A stretch of 64,000 nt of DNA from Treponema vincentii (GCF_018336815.1 NZ_CP050497.1:2418001-2482000); one strand, 5' to 3'. Shown: positions 18,442-28,240, counted from the first letter of the stretch. Notes: generated from the sequence alone by a model not told the origin. Made by a program: numbers and translations.

Positions 18442-19260
18442 TTATTGTGCTATCTCTTTTAAAATTTTATCATTCATTATTTTTCGTTCTTTATCAAAGA
18501 ACCATCCATATTTATTAAAATACTTTATTGCCGAAATAATATGTAATTTCAACATTTTTTTTGAACGATACGAACTTCGAGCATGATCATGAATAATAGT
18601 GAGATAGGGATAAAAAATAGTTTTTCCAAGTCGGTGCAAACGACGAATAAGGTCGAAATCTTCAAGATACATAAAAAATTGTTCATCAAAAAAAATATTG
18701 CCTTGTTTTATAGTATCCAAGCGCAAAAACATAAAACATCCAGATAAGCAAGGAGGATTTATAATCTTATCGTATCCTGAATTTTTCAACACATATCTAT
18801 CATTAATATTATTCAAAAATTCCCAAGCTGGTAAAAAGCGCCTAATAAATAAATCTATGGGAGTTGGTAAAAGCTTACACAAATATTGCAATTCGCCGTT
18901 AGGATATATTACTTTCGGCAATATATAAGCAGTATCACCATGCTGATTCATAAATCTTTTTAAGTCATCTAGGATTCGAGAATCAAATCGAATATCAGGA
19001 TTTAAAACCACATGGTATTGAGAATTTTCATCTATTGCCTTATGCAGTGCGATATTATGTCCTGCGCCATACCCTACATTTTTATTATTAAAAATATATC
19101 GTATGTGAGTCAAATCCATATTTAACTTATTTAGGTCAAATTCTTGCTCAGAATTATCAATCAGATACAATATCCGCTCAGCACTTGGCGCATAGGAATT
19201 AATTGCATTACGTAATTGAGAAATATCGGTATTATATAAAACAATTGAAGCTGTTATCAT
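18442..19260 (-). CDS. Glycosyltransferase family 2 (rhamnosyltransferase-like)
   Basis: The 272-residue GT-A fold protein begins MITASIVLYNTDISQL and has the VGYGAGHNIAL and VVLNPDIRFD (DXD-like) motifs and FFMYLEDFDLIRRLHRLGK. These features resemble WbbL-type rhamnosyltransferases, which fits the adjacent dTDP-rhamnose genes, but donor and acceptor are inferred only. No membrane helix is evident. Confidence 0.8.
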   Translation of the reverse strand: MITASIVLYNTDISQLRNAINSYAPSAERILYLIDNSEQEFDLNKLNMDLTHIRYIFNNKNVGYGAGHNIALHKAIDENSQYHVVLNPDIRFDSRILDDLKRFMNQHGDTAYILPKVIYPNGELQYLCKLLPTPIDLFIRRFLPAWEFLNNINDRYVLKNSGYDKIINPPCLSGCFMFLRLDTIKQGNIFFDEQFFMYLEDFDLIRRLHRLGKTIFYPYLTIIHDHARSSYRSKKMLKLHIISAIKYFNKYGWFFDKERKIMNDKILKEIAQ

Positions 19261-19323
19261 TTATTAATTTCCCTTATGGTATAATACATTTGCAGCATAT
19301 ACAAAACTACGATACATAGTATA

Positions 19324-20211
19324 TTACGAAGTATGGTAGCCTAATCTACCTAAAACACCATCATAGAGTCCCCTCATACAATATTTGAATGTAGTAAATT
19401 TTTTAGCCGAGCAAACGGCAAATAACCATGGATAAGCACATCCTTTACAAAATAATATAAACTTATCAACCTCTGATAAAAATCTAGTATGTAAAGACAA
19501 ATATATCGTATTACGTGTAATATAATAACATCGAATATTAGTATGGATGTTTATTTTCTTATGACCAATCACACGAACTCGGTCACCAAGAGTATGTTGT
19601 AAAACTAAGTTTTTGCAGCCAATAATTTTATAATCATAAAAATTTAATTTCCAACACCATTCAAAATCCACAGAATCGATAAATAAGTCTTCATTCATAC
19701 AACCAATAGTTCTTAGATATGCCACACGAATTACTAATCCTGACGCAATCGCTTGAAAAACAACACTATAAAGAGCATCTGGATAACATTGTTTAATCCA
19801 TATTCTTCTTTTATAATAAAACCGTCTATGCTGATTAGATATAACATCATATATAGAAGGTGCAAAAGCAGCGATATTATCCAATAAAACTGAAGACAAG
19901 GCTTCATAAAAAGTTTTTATGTAATTCTTAGCAAATATACTATCTTGATCACTTAAAACAATATAATCAAAATTCTTTTTAATAAAATATCTAAAACCAA
20001 CATTGGTAGCATATGCAATTCCCATATTTTTATACAAAGAAGCAATGGTACAATTTCTTAGACGAGAAAATTTTGTATTTATATCATCAAAATTTTCTGA
20101 TCCATTATCAACTAATAAGACTTCATCAACTTGCTCAGCAATAGAAAAAAAAGTTTGTTCTAACAAATTAATATCTGGATTATATGTTACAATGATAACG
20201 CCAATAGTCAT
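19324..20211 (-). CDS. Glycosyltransferase family 2
   Basis: The 295-residue product starts MTIGVIIVTYNPDINLL and carries VLLVDNGS, NMGIAYATNVGF, YIVLSDQDSIFA and the ED-like SVDFEWCWKL segment. This is the arrangement of rhamnosyltransferase-type GT2 enzymes. ATG 20211 is favoured; GGAG lies 12 bases upstream, and an earlier GTG at 20229 is possible. It directly follows the polymerase gene. Confidence 0.78.
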   Translation of the reverse strand: MTIGVIIVTYNPDINLLEQTFFSIAEQVDEVLLVDNGSENFDDINTKFSRLRNCTIASLYKNMGIAYATNVGFRYFIKKNFDYIVLSDQDSIFAKNYIKTFYEALSSVLLDNIAAFAPSIYDVISNQHRRFYYKRRIWIKQCYPDALYSVVFQAIASGLVIRVAYLRTIGCMNEDLFIDSVDFEWCWKLNFYDYKIIGCKNLVLQHTLGDRVRVIGHKKINIHTNIRCYYITRNTIYLSLHTRFLSEVDKFILFCKGCAYPWLFAVCSAKKFTTFKYCMRGLYDGVLGRLGYHTS

Positions 20212-20228
20212 AACGAATATCAACTCCA

Positions 20229-21260
20229 CTATATAGAAAAATTAAGGGGATTCATTAACGTGAAAAAATAATACACAAAACCTAAAGTAAAAGTAAAGAA
20301 CATCCCTAAAACCATCATGTGTTTTTCTTTAATAGCATATACTGAGTTCGGTAATAAAACAATTAAAACGGTAGATAAATACCCAGAAATTCTTACAGCA
20401 AAAACCGGTAAAAAATTAAAAAGGTAGAAGCTGCATATACCATAAAATGATATTCTTACAAGAAATCTATCATAATCAGAAGCGAGGTATTTATTAACAT
20501 ACAATAAAAAATAATACAAAAGAAACATTACAATATGAGCAAAAGAATAAATATTAGCTCCCGTATTATTACTATTAGCTAATAGAGTAAGATAAATATT
20601 GATTTTACTAGATAAAAAAGAAGGCAAAACAGGAACAATCATTCGAAAAAGCATAAAAAGCGACCATCCAACCTCAACGAGAAAAAGTAATATAACTGGA
20701 AACAGAAAATAAAAAACACGCTTAATTTTTAACCTTTCTACCAATGGAAGAAGCAATAAAAAAAACGCGGAATAATGAAATAGTATCGCAGGAACAATTG
20801 TAAGTACATACATGAAATATTTTTTTTTAAAAAGATAGGGAAGTGACAATAAAAAAAAACCGATAGAAACGGCTACTCGAATTTGGGTCGCTTCATGGAG
20901 CAGTACAAAAGCAGTTATATATATATAGAAAGAAAGATACGGATAAAGGGCTTGTTTACAAATAACACAAATTTTTAATGTAAAAGCTAACAACGAATAC
21001 ATCAAAAGGAGGCCTCGAAAGCCTGTTCCGAAAAAGATTGATAATTTGGCTATCAACAAAAAACCTATATCAGTGGTAAAAGCTACTTCTCCGGCATTTA
21101 TAACACCACCAGAAATAGCATCAAATAAACTCAAATACGATAATGAATCTCTATCAGCTCCGATCGGTCTCAAAGCAACTATAATAGCAAAAAAATATCC
21201 AATGAAGAACAAGAAAATAACTTGACCTCTTAAACAAAATTCAAACCTATTTTTAATCAT
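20229..21260 (-). CDS. EpsG-type polysaccharide polymerase (Wzy-like)
   Basis: This is a very hydrophobic 343-residue protein with about ten predicted membrane helices. It has the EpsG-like features RPIGADRDSLSYLSLFD near residue 35 and HEATQIRVAVSIGFFLL in the middle. It is likely to polymerise repeat units on the outer face of the inner membrane. ATG 21260 overlaps the upstream glycosyltransferase stop by 8 bases (ATGATTAA), so translation is coupled; a longer frame to 21374 lies inside that gene and is unlikely to be used. Confidence 0.75.
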   Translation of the reverse strand: MIKNRFEFCLRGQVIFLFFIGYFFAIIVALRPIGADRDSLSYLSLFDAISGGVINAGEVAFTTDIGFLLIAKLSIFFGTGFRGLLLMYSLLAFTLKICVICKQALYPYLSFYIYITAFVLLHEATQIRVAVSIGFFLLSLPYLFKKKYFMYVLTIVPAILFHYSAFFLLLLPLVERLKIKRVFYFLFPVILLFLVEVGWSLFMLFRMIVPVLPSFLSSKINIYLTLLANSNNTGANIYSFAHIVMFLLYYFLLYVNKYLASDYDRFLVRISFYGICSFYLFNFLPVFAVRISGYLSTVLIVLLPNSVYAIKEKHMMVLGMFFTFTLGFVYYFFTLMNPLNFSI

Positions 21261-22371
21261 AAAGTTTATCCAAGATCGGCCGCATTGTAATATGCATATC
21301 ACAATTATTTTCTGCAAAAGCTCTAATATTATATATCTGTTTCTGCCGAGGTTCTCTCCATTTAAGCATATCATAAAAACTTAAAATAGCTTCAATATCA
21401 ATAGGACTATCATCATCAGGAACATAGTGCACATATACATAGTCATTAGTTAATATGTCGATTTTAGCTGATGCCACCATAGGTAAACCACGAGCCATAT
21501 ATTCCCTCGATTTTAGCTCGCTAGAAAGTATGATACCTTTACGATGGCACCCCAGTGAGCATACAGCCATATCAGCTTGATTAAATACAGCAGACAAATC
21601 ATCGCCTGCTAAAATTCCATGAAATATAACATATCGTTCTAACTTATATGTACTCACCATGTCTCGATATTGTTGCAATGCATCGCCATCGCCAACAAAA
21701 TCAATAAATATTTTTTTTTCAGGATTGTTTTTATAGTGTGCATATAATCCATCTATCAACCTATCATACCCATGCCATGAAGAAAATTGGGCTACACAAA
21801 TTAAATGTATATCATCATGGTATGCTTTAGCGGTAACAAGAGGGATAGCACTACAATCTATTCCATTCACTATTTTGATCGTTGGAACGCCAAAAATCTC
21901 ATCGTGATGAGAATATGTAGCTATATAATTAATGTACTTATATAAACATTTTCTAAATAAACGATCAGTAAATAGTACAATGGAACCTTTTATTCCTGTA
22001 TGCTCTTCATCATAAGGATATGTGGGAATTTCATAAATAATCCTACAATTCTGATTTACTTTTTTGATAGCAGCAAGCAAATAAAGTAAATTCCTATCGG
22101 TAGGGCTAAATCGACGAACATAAATAAAATTAATTCCAGAAAAATCAATATTAGAAATTTTTTTTATATACACTCGTTTAGTAAAAAAGAAAGAAAGCAA
22201 CCGCCTAAAATACGATGCATCTGTAAAGTTATAATTTACCAACTTTGTATCCAACCCATTTGTATTCAATACTTTAAGCTGAGATAGAATCTTTTTAGCA
22301 ATTCCGGTTGCATGTACATTTATATCATCGAAATTATAATTTTGTTTACAGAGATATAAACCTCTTTTCAT
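21253..22371 (-). CDS. Glycosyltransferase, GT-B fold (GT4-like)
   Basis: The 372-residue protein has an N-terminal acceptor domain and a C-terminal donor domain with ICVAQFSSWHGYDRLIDG, FVGDGDALQQY, FHGILAGDDLSAVFNQADMA and SLKSRE-like SSELKSREYMARGLPMV, typical of GT4 enzymes. There is no membrane helix. It overlaps the polymerase start and is read after wbpA. Confidence 0.8.
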   Translation of the reverse strand: MKRGLYLCKQNYNFDDINVHATGIAKKILSQLKVLNTNGLDTKLVNYNFTDASYFRRLLSFFFTKRVYIKKISNIDFSGINFIYVRRFSPTDRNLLYLLAAIKKVNQNCRIIYEIPTYPYDEEHTGIKGSIVLFTDRLFRKCLYKYINYIATYSHHDEIFGVPTIKIVNGIDCSAIPLVTAKAYHDDIHLICVAQFSSWHGYDRLIDGLYAHYKNNPEKKIFIDFVGDGDALQQYRDMVSTYKLERYVIFHGILAGDDLSAVFNQADMAVCSLGCHRKGIILSSELKSREYMARGLPMVASAKIDILTNDYVYVHYVPDDDSPIDIEAILSFYDMLKWREPRQKQIYNIRAFAENNCDMHITMRPILDKLYD

Positions 22372-22383
22372 AAAAACCTCATC

Positions 22384-23706
22384 TTACAGTTTAAACACCT
22401 TTCCATCTTCAATGTGGACAGTTTTTACCGCATTGCGTAAATCGACTACCAAACTTGATTTCTCTACAATGTGTTCAATATCAAAACAAGAATGGTTAGT
22501 CGTAAATACTACACAATCGGCTTTTTCTAAAAGCACATCGGTTAAATCAGTACCAATCCATTTTTTTCCGTTATCATCAATACATTCAGGAATATACGGA
22601 TCATGATACAGGACATTTGCCCTCTTTTTAGCACATTCTTCCATGACGAGCAAGGCAGGACTTTCCCTCGGATCATCAATATCCGGCTTATAGGCAACAC
22701 CCAAGAACAATATTGTAGAGCCATTCATAGACTTTTGTTTGCGGTTAAGGGCATACATAATCTTATTCATCATCTTATGCGGCATCTGATTGTTGATATT
22801 GCCGGCAGTATTTATCATCGTTAAATCGAAGTTAAAACCTTTTGCGATATGCTCAAGATAGAACGGATCAAGCGGGATACAGTGTCCTCCGATACCTGGA
22901 CCGGGATAAAAAGCCTGAAAACCGTAAGGTTTCGATTTTGCAGCGTCTATTACTTCCCAAATATTAATATCCATTTTCCCCGCTAAAAGAGCCAGTTCAT
23001 TGATAAGTGAAATATTGATCAATCGATAGGTATTTTCAAGTATTTTTACCATTTCTGCGACACGGGGACTTGAGACAGGATAAAGATGCTGAATTGCTTT
23101 ACTGTAGAGCGCAACCGCAATTTTCTGAGCCTCTTCACCTAACGCACCAACAACCTTAGGCGTATTATCAGTCTTATAATCTTTATTACCCGGATCAACT
23201 CGTTCCGGACTAAAGCACAGCCAAAAATCTTTACCTTCTTTTAGGCCTGATGCTTTTTCGATAATGGGCTTCATAAAGTCTTCCGTTGTCGTAGGATAGG
23301 TGGTACTTTCAAGCGAAATAAAAGTACCTGTTTTCATATTTTTTCCAATATCTATGCAAGACTGTTCGATAAACTTCATATCCGGCTTTTTGAAGTGATC
23401 AAGCGGTGTCGGAACACAGATAATAACCGTATCGCATTCTTTAATACGGGAGAAATCGTTTGTTGCGGAAAGTTTTTTTGTTTTCGTTACTACACGGATT
23501 AAGTCTTCATCTTTTATATCACCGATATAGTTCTTTCCCGCATTCACTGCTTCTGCTTTTTTCACACTCTTTTCAAAGCCCAAAACCAGCACATTTTTTT
23601 TTGCAAAAGACACGGCAAGAGGTAAGCCGACATAGCCTAAGCCGATAATACCGACAACTTCGGTATTACTTTCAATTTTTTTTATGATTGTTTCAAAATT
23701 TGACAT
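22384..23706 (-). CDS. wbpA: UDP-N-acetyl-D-glucosamine 6-dehydrogenase
   Basis: It oxidises UDP-GlcNAc to UDP-GlcNAcA. The 440-residue product has the NAD-binding GIIGLGYVGLPLAVSF, VIICVPTPLD, the catalytic-Cys segment GPGIGGHCIPLDPFYL and the C-terminal LFLGVAYKPDIDD. The start MSNFETIIKK is supported by AAGGAG 7 bases upstream. The remaining enzymes for UDP-ManNAc3NAcA are wbpB, wbpE and wbpD (46695-49430) and the 2-epimerase at 24697-25788. Confidence 0.9.
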   Translation of the reverse strand: MSNFETIIKKIESNTEVVGIIGLGYVGLPLAVSFAKKNVLVLGFEKSVKKAEAVNAGKNYIGDIKDEDLIRVVTKTKKLSATNDFSRIKECDTVIICVPTPLDHFKKPDMKFIEQSCIDIGKNMKTGTFISLESTTYPTTTEDFMKPIIEKASGLKEGKDFWLCFSPERVDPGNKDYKTDNTPKVVGALGEEAQKIAVALYSKAIQHLYPVSSPRVAEMVKILENTYRLINISLINELALLAGKMDINIWEVIDAAKSKPYGFQAFYPGPGIGGHCIPLDPFYLEHIAKGFNFDLTMINTAGNINNQMPHKMMNKIMYALNRKQKSMNGSTILFLGVAYKPDIDDPRESPALLVMEECAKKRANVLYHDPYIPECIDDNGKKWIGTDLTDVLLEKADCVVFTTNHSCFDIEHIVEKSSLVVDLRNAVKTVHIEDGKVFKL

Positions 23707-23756
23707 GTTGAACTCCTTAGTCTGCAATTATGTTTAATAGACTGTTGAAAGTAAAT

Positions 23757-24398
23757 TTATACATTCCGAATTATTTCATCCAGAATTTTTTTATACGTTT
23801 CATCAAAATCATTTAAGAAATTTTTATCGAGCAATTTAATATTTTTTAACAAGTTTCTTGGAAAAGTCTTTAAGCGGATAATTAAATCATCGTCGCTAAA
23901 ATAAGCTTTTTCATGAGCCGCCGTCAGTATTTCCTTCCATGAAAACGTATGCATCTTAGATATTAAAAAAATATCAAATATATCTTTAGGGTTATCGCGC
24001 CCTATTACAGCACATAGTTTATTACTAAGAATATTATCAAGATTGTCAATGATAAAATACTCATTCACTATAATAACATCTTTAAAATGTGGAAGCGTTT
24101 CATTGACAAAATCAAGCTGTAAAATCGTATTGATTTTTAACCTAATAAAATCTTTTGAATCTACTTCTGTAATAACCGAAAAATTTTTTTTAAGCTGACA
24201 TAAAATGTTTTTTATCGCAAAATGGAACCGATTTGAACTTTGTGCAAAAAAGTCTAAATCATCAGAATATCTTTTTTCAAAATAAAACCTGCTTAAACAT
24301 GTTCCACCGGTTAAATAAAACTCTTTTTCGGTTTTAAAAACGATTTTCAGAACTTTATCTTGAAGTCTGTACAGCTCTTTATAACTTACACCGTCCAA
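23757..24398 (-). CDS. AbiEii/AbiGii-type nucleotidyltransferase
   Basis: The 213-residue product has the nucleotidyltransferase core FYLTGGTCLSRFYFEKRYSDDLDFF, matching the AbiEii toxin family of type IV toxin-antitoxin and abortive-infection systems. A later KLCAVIGRDNPKDIFDIFLI segment is also typical. In known systems this protein modifies tRNA or another target and a partner opposes it. It overlaps its upstream partner by 13 bases. It is lodged between wbpA and the wbpI-like gene, unrelated to glycan chemistry. Confidence 0.82.
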   Translation of the reverse strand: MDGVSYKELYRLQDKVLKIVFKTEKEFYLTGGTCLSRFYFEKRYSDDLDFFAQSSNRFHFAIKNILCQLKKNFSVITEVDSKDFIRLKINTILQLDFVNETLPHFKDVIIVNEYFIIDNLDNILSNKLCAVIGRDNPKDIFDIFLISKMHTFSWKEILTAAHEKAYFSDDDLIIRLKTFPRNLLKNIKLLDKNFLNDFDETYKKILDEIIRNV

Positions 24399-24703
24399 CT
24401 TAACTCCTCAATTGTTAAAGGCAAATCAAGAAAATACGTCCCTGCTAAATTTAACCGTCGCTTTGCAATATTTTTATTAAAGGTAGGTAGCTTATAACCC
24501 TTTATCAGTTTTTCCAGATCTTCTTTATAGAATATGTTCAAACTTGCAAAAAGCTTTGTGCTGTTTAACAAAAGTTTATCAAATAAAAAAGCTTTTGCTT
24601 TAAAATCATTACCGTAAATTATATTAGACAATTCATCAACATTAAAATTCATATCCCAAAAACAGTCTTTTATTATTTGCTCTATTATTTTTTCATCTAA
24701 CAT
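24386..24703 (-). CDS. Probable antitoxin/partner of the AbiEii-like protein
   Basis: The 105-residue helical protein begins MLDEKIIEQIIKDCFWDMNF; the FWD segment recalls short proteins often encoded beside AbiEii-like nucleotidyltransferases. It lacks the length and winged-helix-plus-C-terminal layout of classical AbiEi. Its stop overlaps the toxin start by 13 bases, and its own start overlaps the upstream 2-epimerase stop, so it is translated as part of the glycan operon. Confidence 0.55.
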   Translation of the reverse strand: MLDEKIIEQIIKDCFWDMNFNVDELSNIIYGNDFKAKAFLFDKLLLNSTKLFASLNIFYKEDLEKLIKGYKLPTFNKNIAKRRLNLAGTYFLDLPLTIEELSWTV

Positions 24704-25788
24704 AACTGTATCGCATAACTCCCTAAAACTTCGATAATCTTTTCTGCCGTATGCCCATCACCATAAAGCTGAGGATACTCTGTAGGGGTATGCATATTCC
24801 GAATGGCAGATACGATTTTTTCAGTGTCAGCACCGGTGAGCGTATTCCAACCGGAAGAGACCAGTTCAACCCATTCAGTAGTGTCGCGCATGGTGATACA
24901 CGGTTTTTGAAAGAAGAAAGCTTCCTTTTGAACACCGCCTGAGTCTGTAAGCACAGCAGTACAAGCTTCTTCATATTTCAGCATTTCCAAATAACCGACC
25001 GGATCAATCAGTGTAACGTGTTTTTCAAAATGTAACCCATGCTCTGCCAGTATTTTCTTTGTACGAGGATGCACAGGGAAAACAAATTTTCTATCCGAAA
25101 GGGTGTTGATAGCATTTACAATATTTGTTAAGCGCACCGGATCATCGGTGTTTTCCGCCCTATGAATAGTCAGCAAGATAAAATTACTTGGTGTTTGTAA
25201 TGAACTACTTTTCTGACGGTAATAAAGGGAAGCATCATACATAATATCACCCGTTTTACACACAACCTTATTATCTGCAGATGGTATACCGCTCGTAGAA
25301 ATAATTCCTTCTTTCTTGAGATTGTCTACAGCCGTATCAGTCGGACAAAAAAGCCATGTTGAAAGGTGATCGGTAAGACGACGGTTTTGTTCCTCCGGCA
25401 TTGCCATCATATAGGAACGCAGGCCGGCTTCCACATGAGCAACCGGAATGTGCAGCTTACTGGCAGCTAAAGCCCCTGCCAATGTAGAATTAGTATCGTC
25501 GTACACAAGCACTGCATCCGGCTTTAGCACTAACAGCAATTCTTCGATCTTTTCAAGCATAAGGCCGGTCATTTTCCCATGAGAACCGGAACCTATATGT
25601 AAGTTGTAATCAGGTCGCGGAATATCCATTTCGGTAAAGAATATGTCACTCATATTTTGATCATAATGCTGACCGGTATGAACGATTGTTTCCGTTACAC
25701 CAAGCTGCGGATTGTTTCTAATATAGCGACTTAACACCGCTGCTTTAACAAATTGCGGACGTGCGCCAATAACTGTAAGAATGTGCAT
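24697..25788 (-). CDS. wbpI: UDP-GlcNAc-type 2-epimerase (non-hydrolysing)
   Basis: The 363-residue product has the epimerase start MHILTVIGARPQFVKAAVLS, the HTGQHYDQNMSDIFF and HVEAGLRS motifs, and TDSGGVQKEAFFF. With the wbpA, B, D and E genes present, the best assignment is the WbpI step (UDP-GlcNAc3NAcA to UDP-ManNAc3NAcA); WecB activity on UDP-GlcNAc is an alternative. Start 25788 is preferred (AAGG 11 bases upstream) over in-frame ATG codons just before. Confidence 0.82.
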   Translation of the reverse strand: MHILTVIGARPQFVKAAVLSRYIRNNPQLGVTETIVHTGQHYDQNMSDIFFTEMDIPRPDYNLHIGSGSHGKMTGLMLEKIEELLLVLKPDAVLVYDDTNSTLAGALAASKLHIPVAHVEAGLRSYMMAMPEEQNRRLTDHLSTWLFCPTDTAVDNLKKEGIISTSGIPSADNKVVCKTGDIMYDASLYYRQKSSSLQTPSNFILLTIHRAENTDDPVRLTNIVNAINTLSDRKFVFPVHPRTKKILAEHGLHFEKHVTLIDPVGYLEMLKYEEACTAVLTDSGGVQKEAFFFQKPCITMRDTTEWVELVSSGWNTLTGADTEKIVSAIRNMHTPTEYPQLYGDGHTAEKIIEVLGSYAIQLC

Positions 25789-25817
25789 AAAATACATTAC
25801 CTTATATAATTCAAAAA

Positions 25818-27206
25818 TCAACAATCTAAAACTTCTATATAAAATTGTTTCTGAGCTTCTGTTAAGAACTCTGTATTGTGGAACAGTAAAACAAAATTGC
25901 CGTTATAATATTTACATTTTACTTTTAAATTTTTAAATACTTGTAAAGCATCATCGGTTAGCCCTAAATTCATATATCGCTCTGCAATTATAGAACACTC
26001 CATTGCAATAAGCGGGCGTTCTTTCAATTTTAATTTTCTTCGTGTTATACAATCATACACTGAATACTCATAACACGTACCGCATCGAAAGCCGGGCATA
26101 TCTGCAAAGCTCAATGTAGAATCATACTTCATCCCTGCATTTTCCCAAATAACGAAAGTTTCGGGATTCTGCCATTGGAGATAATGCTGCCGACCGCCTT
26201 TTATTTCTTGACCAATTCCAAGCACTTCAAGTGTATCTCGCAGCAATTGTACATCGTCTGTGAACGCTTTACTATTTAAATACGTCCCATAAAAACCATG
26301 AATACCTATTTCATGACCGCGTTTATCAATAGTCTGCAATAAGGCTTGCATATGAGGTAATGTAACGGGATATTGTATTGTCATTTCAGGACTGCTTGAA
26401 GGTAAAAAGTAAAATGCGCTTTTTAAGTCACGCTTTTCGCTTTCAGACATAATAAAATCAAATGTGTAATAGGGATCATCTTCTACTTTGCCATTATTAA
26501 CTTTATTCCATCGAGATAATGTATCAAAAGCTAACAGTACAGATTTACGTTTTAAAACATCTCCTCCCATATGCTTAATAAAACGCGGCACAGATACATT
26601 GAGGTATCTAAACGGAACATCAACATCATGCGTAGGAGATATTCTAAATTGCATTTTTTTCCGTTCCAGCTGCGGAAATAAATAGTGAAGCAACGCAAAT
26701 AACAGTTCCACATATTCATTTACAATAGGACGAAATAAAAAACTTTCTTTATATGCGACTGAAGATTTTGCAGAAAAACGATTATGATTATCCCGTTCTT
26801 TTACCACAATTTCTTCGTAACGCGAAATCATAAAAAAGATACTGCCTAAAATATCAATATCACAGTCAATAGTATTTTCGTCAACCGCTATTTTCGGCAC
26901 ACCATACAATACGGGAAGCTCAGCCTCGCAAATATGAATTTCATTATGTAAAGTCGTTTTCAATTCAGTCAAATTATAGTTCTTTAACGGCAAACACGGC
27001 ATTGCTTCTTCATTAAGCCAGTTATTTGAAGCTCTAACAAAAAAGTCCGCACTAAGCCGCAATGTATTATCACCGGAAGATATAAGAACAGTATTTTGCG
27101 CCATAGGTGTAATTTCATAATCGATGCCAAGCCATTCGGTAAAAACAATGGAGCAGGTATATTCAATTTCGGAAATACAAAAGTTAGGAATTTTTATTTT
27201 CAGCAT
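25818..27206 (-). CDS. Polysaccharide deacetylase family protein
   Basis: The product has about 462 residues. The N-terminal half looks like the DUF7033-type domain found before deacetylases (ISRYEEIVVKERD). The C-terminal half has a NodB-like fold with ISPTHDVDVPFRY (metal-binding Asp), GHEIGIHGFYGTYLN (His pair) and an HNTEF motif near the end. It probably removes acetyl groups from the glycan, but the substrate is not shown by the sequence. The start is uncertain: ATG 27206 or TTG 27221, neither with a clear RBS. Confidence 0.72.
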   Translation of the reverse strand: MLKIKIPNFCISEIEYTCSIVFTEWLGIDYEITPMAQNTVLISSGDNTLRLSADFFVRASNNWLNEEAMPCLPLKNYNLTELKTTLHNEIHICEAELPVLYGVPKIAVDENTIDCDIDILGSIFFMISRYEEIVVKERDNHNRFSAKSSVAYKESFLFRPIVNEYVELLFALLHYLFPQLERKKMQFRISPTHDVDVPFRYLNVSVPRFIKHMGGDVLKRKSVLLAFDTLSRWNKVNNGKVEDDPYYTFDFIMSESEKRDLKSAFYFLPSSSPEMTIQYPVTLPHMQALLQTIDKRGHEIGIHGFYGTYLNSKAFTDDVQLLRDTLEVLGIGQEIKGGRQHYLQWQNPETFVIWENAGMKYDSTLSFADMPGFRCGTCYEYSVYDCITRRKLKLKERPLIAMECSIIAERYMNLGLTDDALQVFKNLKVKCKYYNGNFVLLFHNTEFLTEAQKQFYIEVLDC

Positions 27207-27225
27207 AGTATTTATTTCCAAATAA

Positions 27226-28188
27226 TTAAACTGACGTAAAAATATCTTTTATATTTTTCATACATTTATATAATCGGGAACCGCAACGATATATTTGAAA
27301 ATATGGTACTTGTGCAGCTCCAAATGATCGGAAATATTTTTCAATACTTTCAACCATACTTCCTTCAAAATCGAATACTTTACCGGACTGTAAGGCAAAT
27401 AAAATAGAGTGGTGCTGCACCATATCCATCCCTCCCATATCCTTTGCAGTAGGGTCTATTCCTCCCATCAAATAATAAACCGTAGTATCATCATAAACCA
27501 AAAAATTTGCAGCAACAATAGTCCCATCAGGCAGCTTTGCGGCAAACATTTTCACCGCGCTATGCATTATGCATGCATTATAAATACGGACAACAATATC
27601 TTTTGAATAAGGAATCTGCATATTTTTCCGATTAAATGTTTTTGTATTTAAAAGAAAAAAATCATCTACAGAATGTAACTCATCAACAGTAATACCAAGA
27701 TTAACAGCTTTTCTTCTTCTTCTTCTTATATCAGTTTCATATTCATTCTCTAATTGGTCTTCCGTAATATTCTTAATCCGATACGTGTAGCGTGTTGTCT
27801 GTTTAAACCCGCACCAATAAAACGGCAGCCAATTGGTAATTTGTGGAGAAAGGCTTTGTTGAAAAAAATCATAGTTAGGTAATTGCTTAATTAAATCCGA
27901 ATATACTTCTTTTTCCCAAGAAAGACGCTTATAATATTTTTGGTTTACAGGATACTTTATATACGGCCCCAATGTTTGAGTCAGCAATGGCATTTGTATT
28001 CTATTAAACCATAGTTTTTTATCAATGCAATAAGGCAAAGCGCCGACTATACTGCCACCTTTTTCTACTAACACTACATTCCAATTATCTTCACCACACA
28101 CGGCATCAAGCCACCAATCTTTATTAAAAATTGGGACACCTTTTTCTTGTTCACAAAACGTATGATACCTGTCTTTATTTGTCATCAT
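27226..28188 (-). CDS. FemAB/BioF2-like GNAT acyltransferase
   Basis: The 320-residue protein has the GNAT fold seen in FemAB-like and BioF2-like (PF13480) proteins: an IVGALPYCIDKK segment, the basic helix DIRRRRRKAVNLG, and MGGIDPTAKDMGGMDMV followed by FDFEGSMVESIEKYFRSFGA. Relatives transfer acyl or aminoacyl groups to sugars or peptides. It could act on an amino sugar of the local glycan, such as the missing N-acetyltransferase of the legionaminate pathway, but that is conjecture. Confidence 0.65.
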   Translation of the reverse strand: MMTNKDRYHTFCEQEKGVPIFNKDWWLDAVCGEDNWNVVLVEKGGSIVGALPYCIDKKLWFNRIQMPLLTQTLGPYIKYPVNQKYYKRLSWEKEVYSDLIKQLPNYDFFQQSLSPQITNWLPFYWCGFKQTTRYTYRIKNITEDQLENEYETDIRRRRRKAVNLGITVDELHSVDDFFLLNTKTFNRKNMQIPYSKDIVVRIYNACIMHSAVKMFAAKLPDGTIVAANFLVYDDTTVYYLMGGIDPTAKDMGGMDMVQHHSILFALQSGKVFDFEGSMVESIEKYFRSFGAAQVPYFQIYRCGSRLYKCMKNIKDIFTSV

Positions 28189-28205
28189 GCTTCCTAATAG
28201 TATTA

Positions 28206-28240
28206 GGCATTTCTAAACACCTGAGGTTTTTAGAGATACC
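28206..28240. repeat. Dispersed hairpin copy 2, overlapping a gene end
   Basis: A 16-bp imperfect stem around a 3-base loop (TGA) contains the TCTAAA...TTTAGA core of the family seen at 1612, 59945 and 61621. It supplies the last codons and the stop of the 472-residue gene to the right. Confidence 0.65.
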
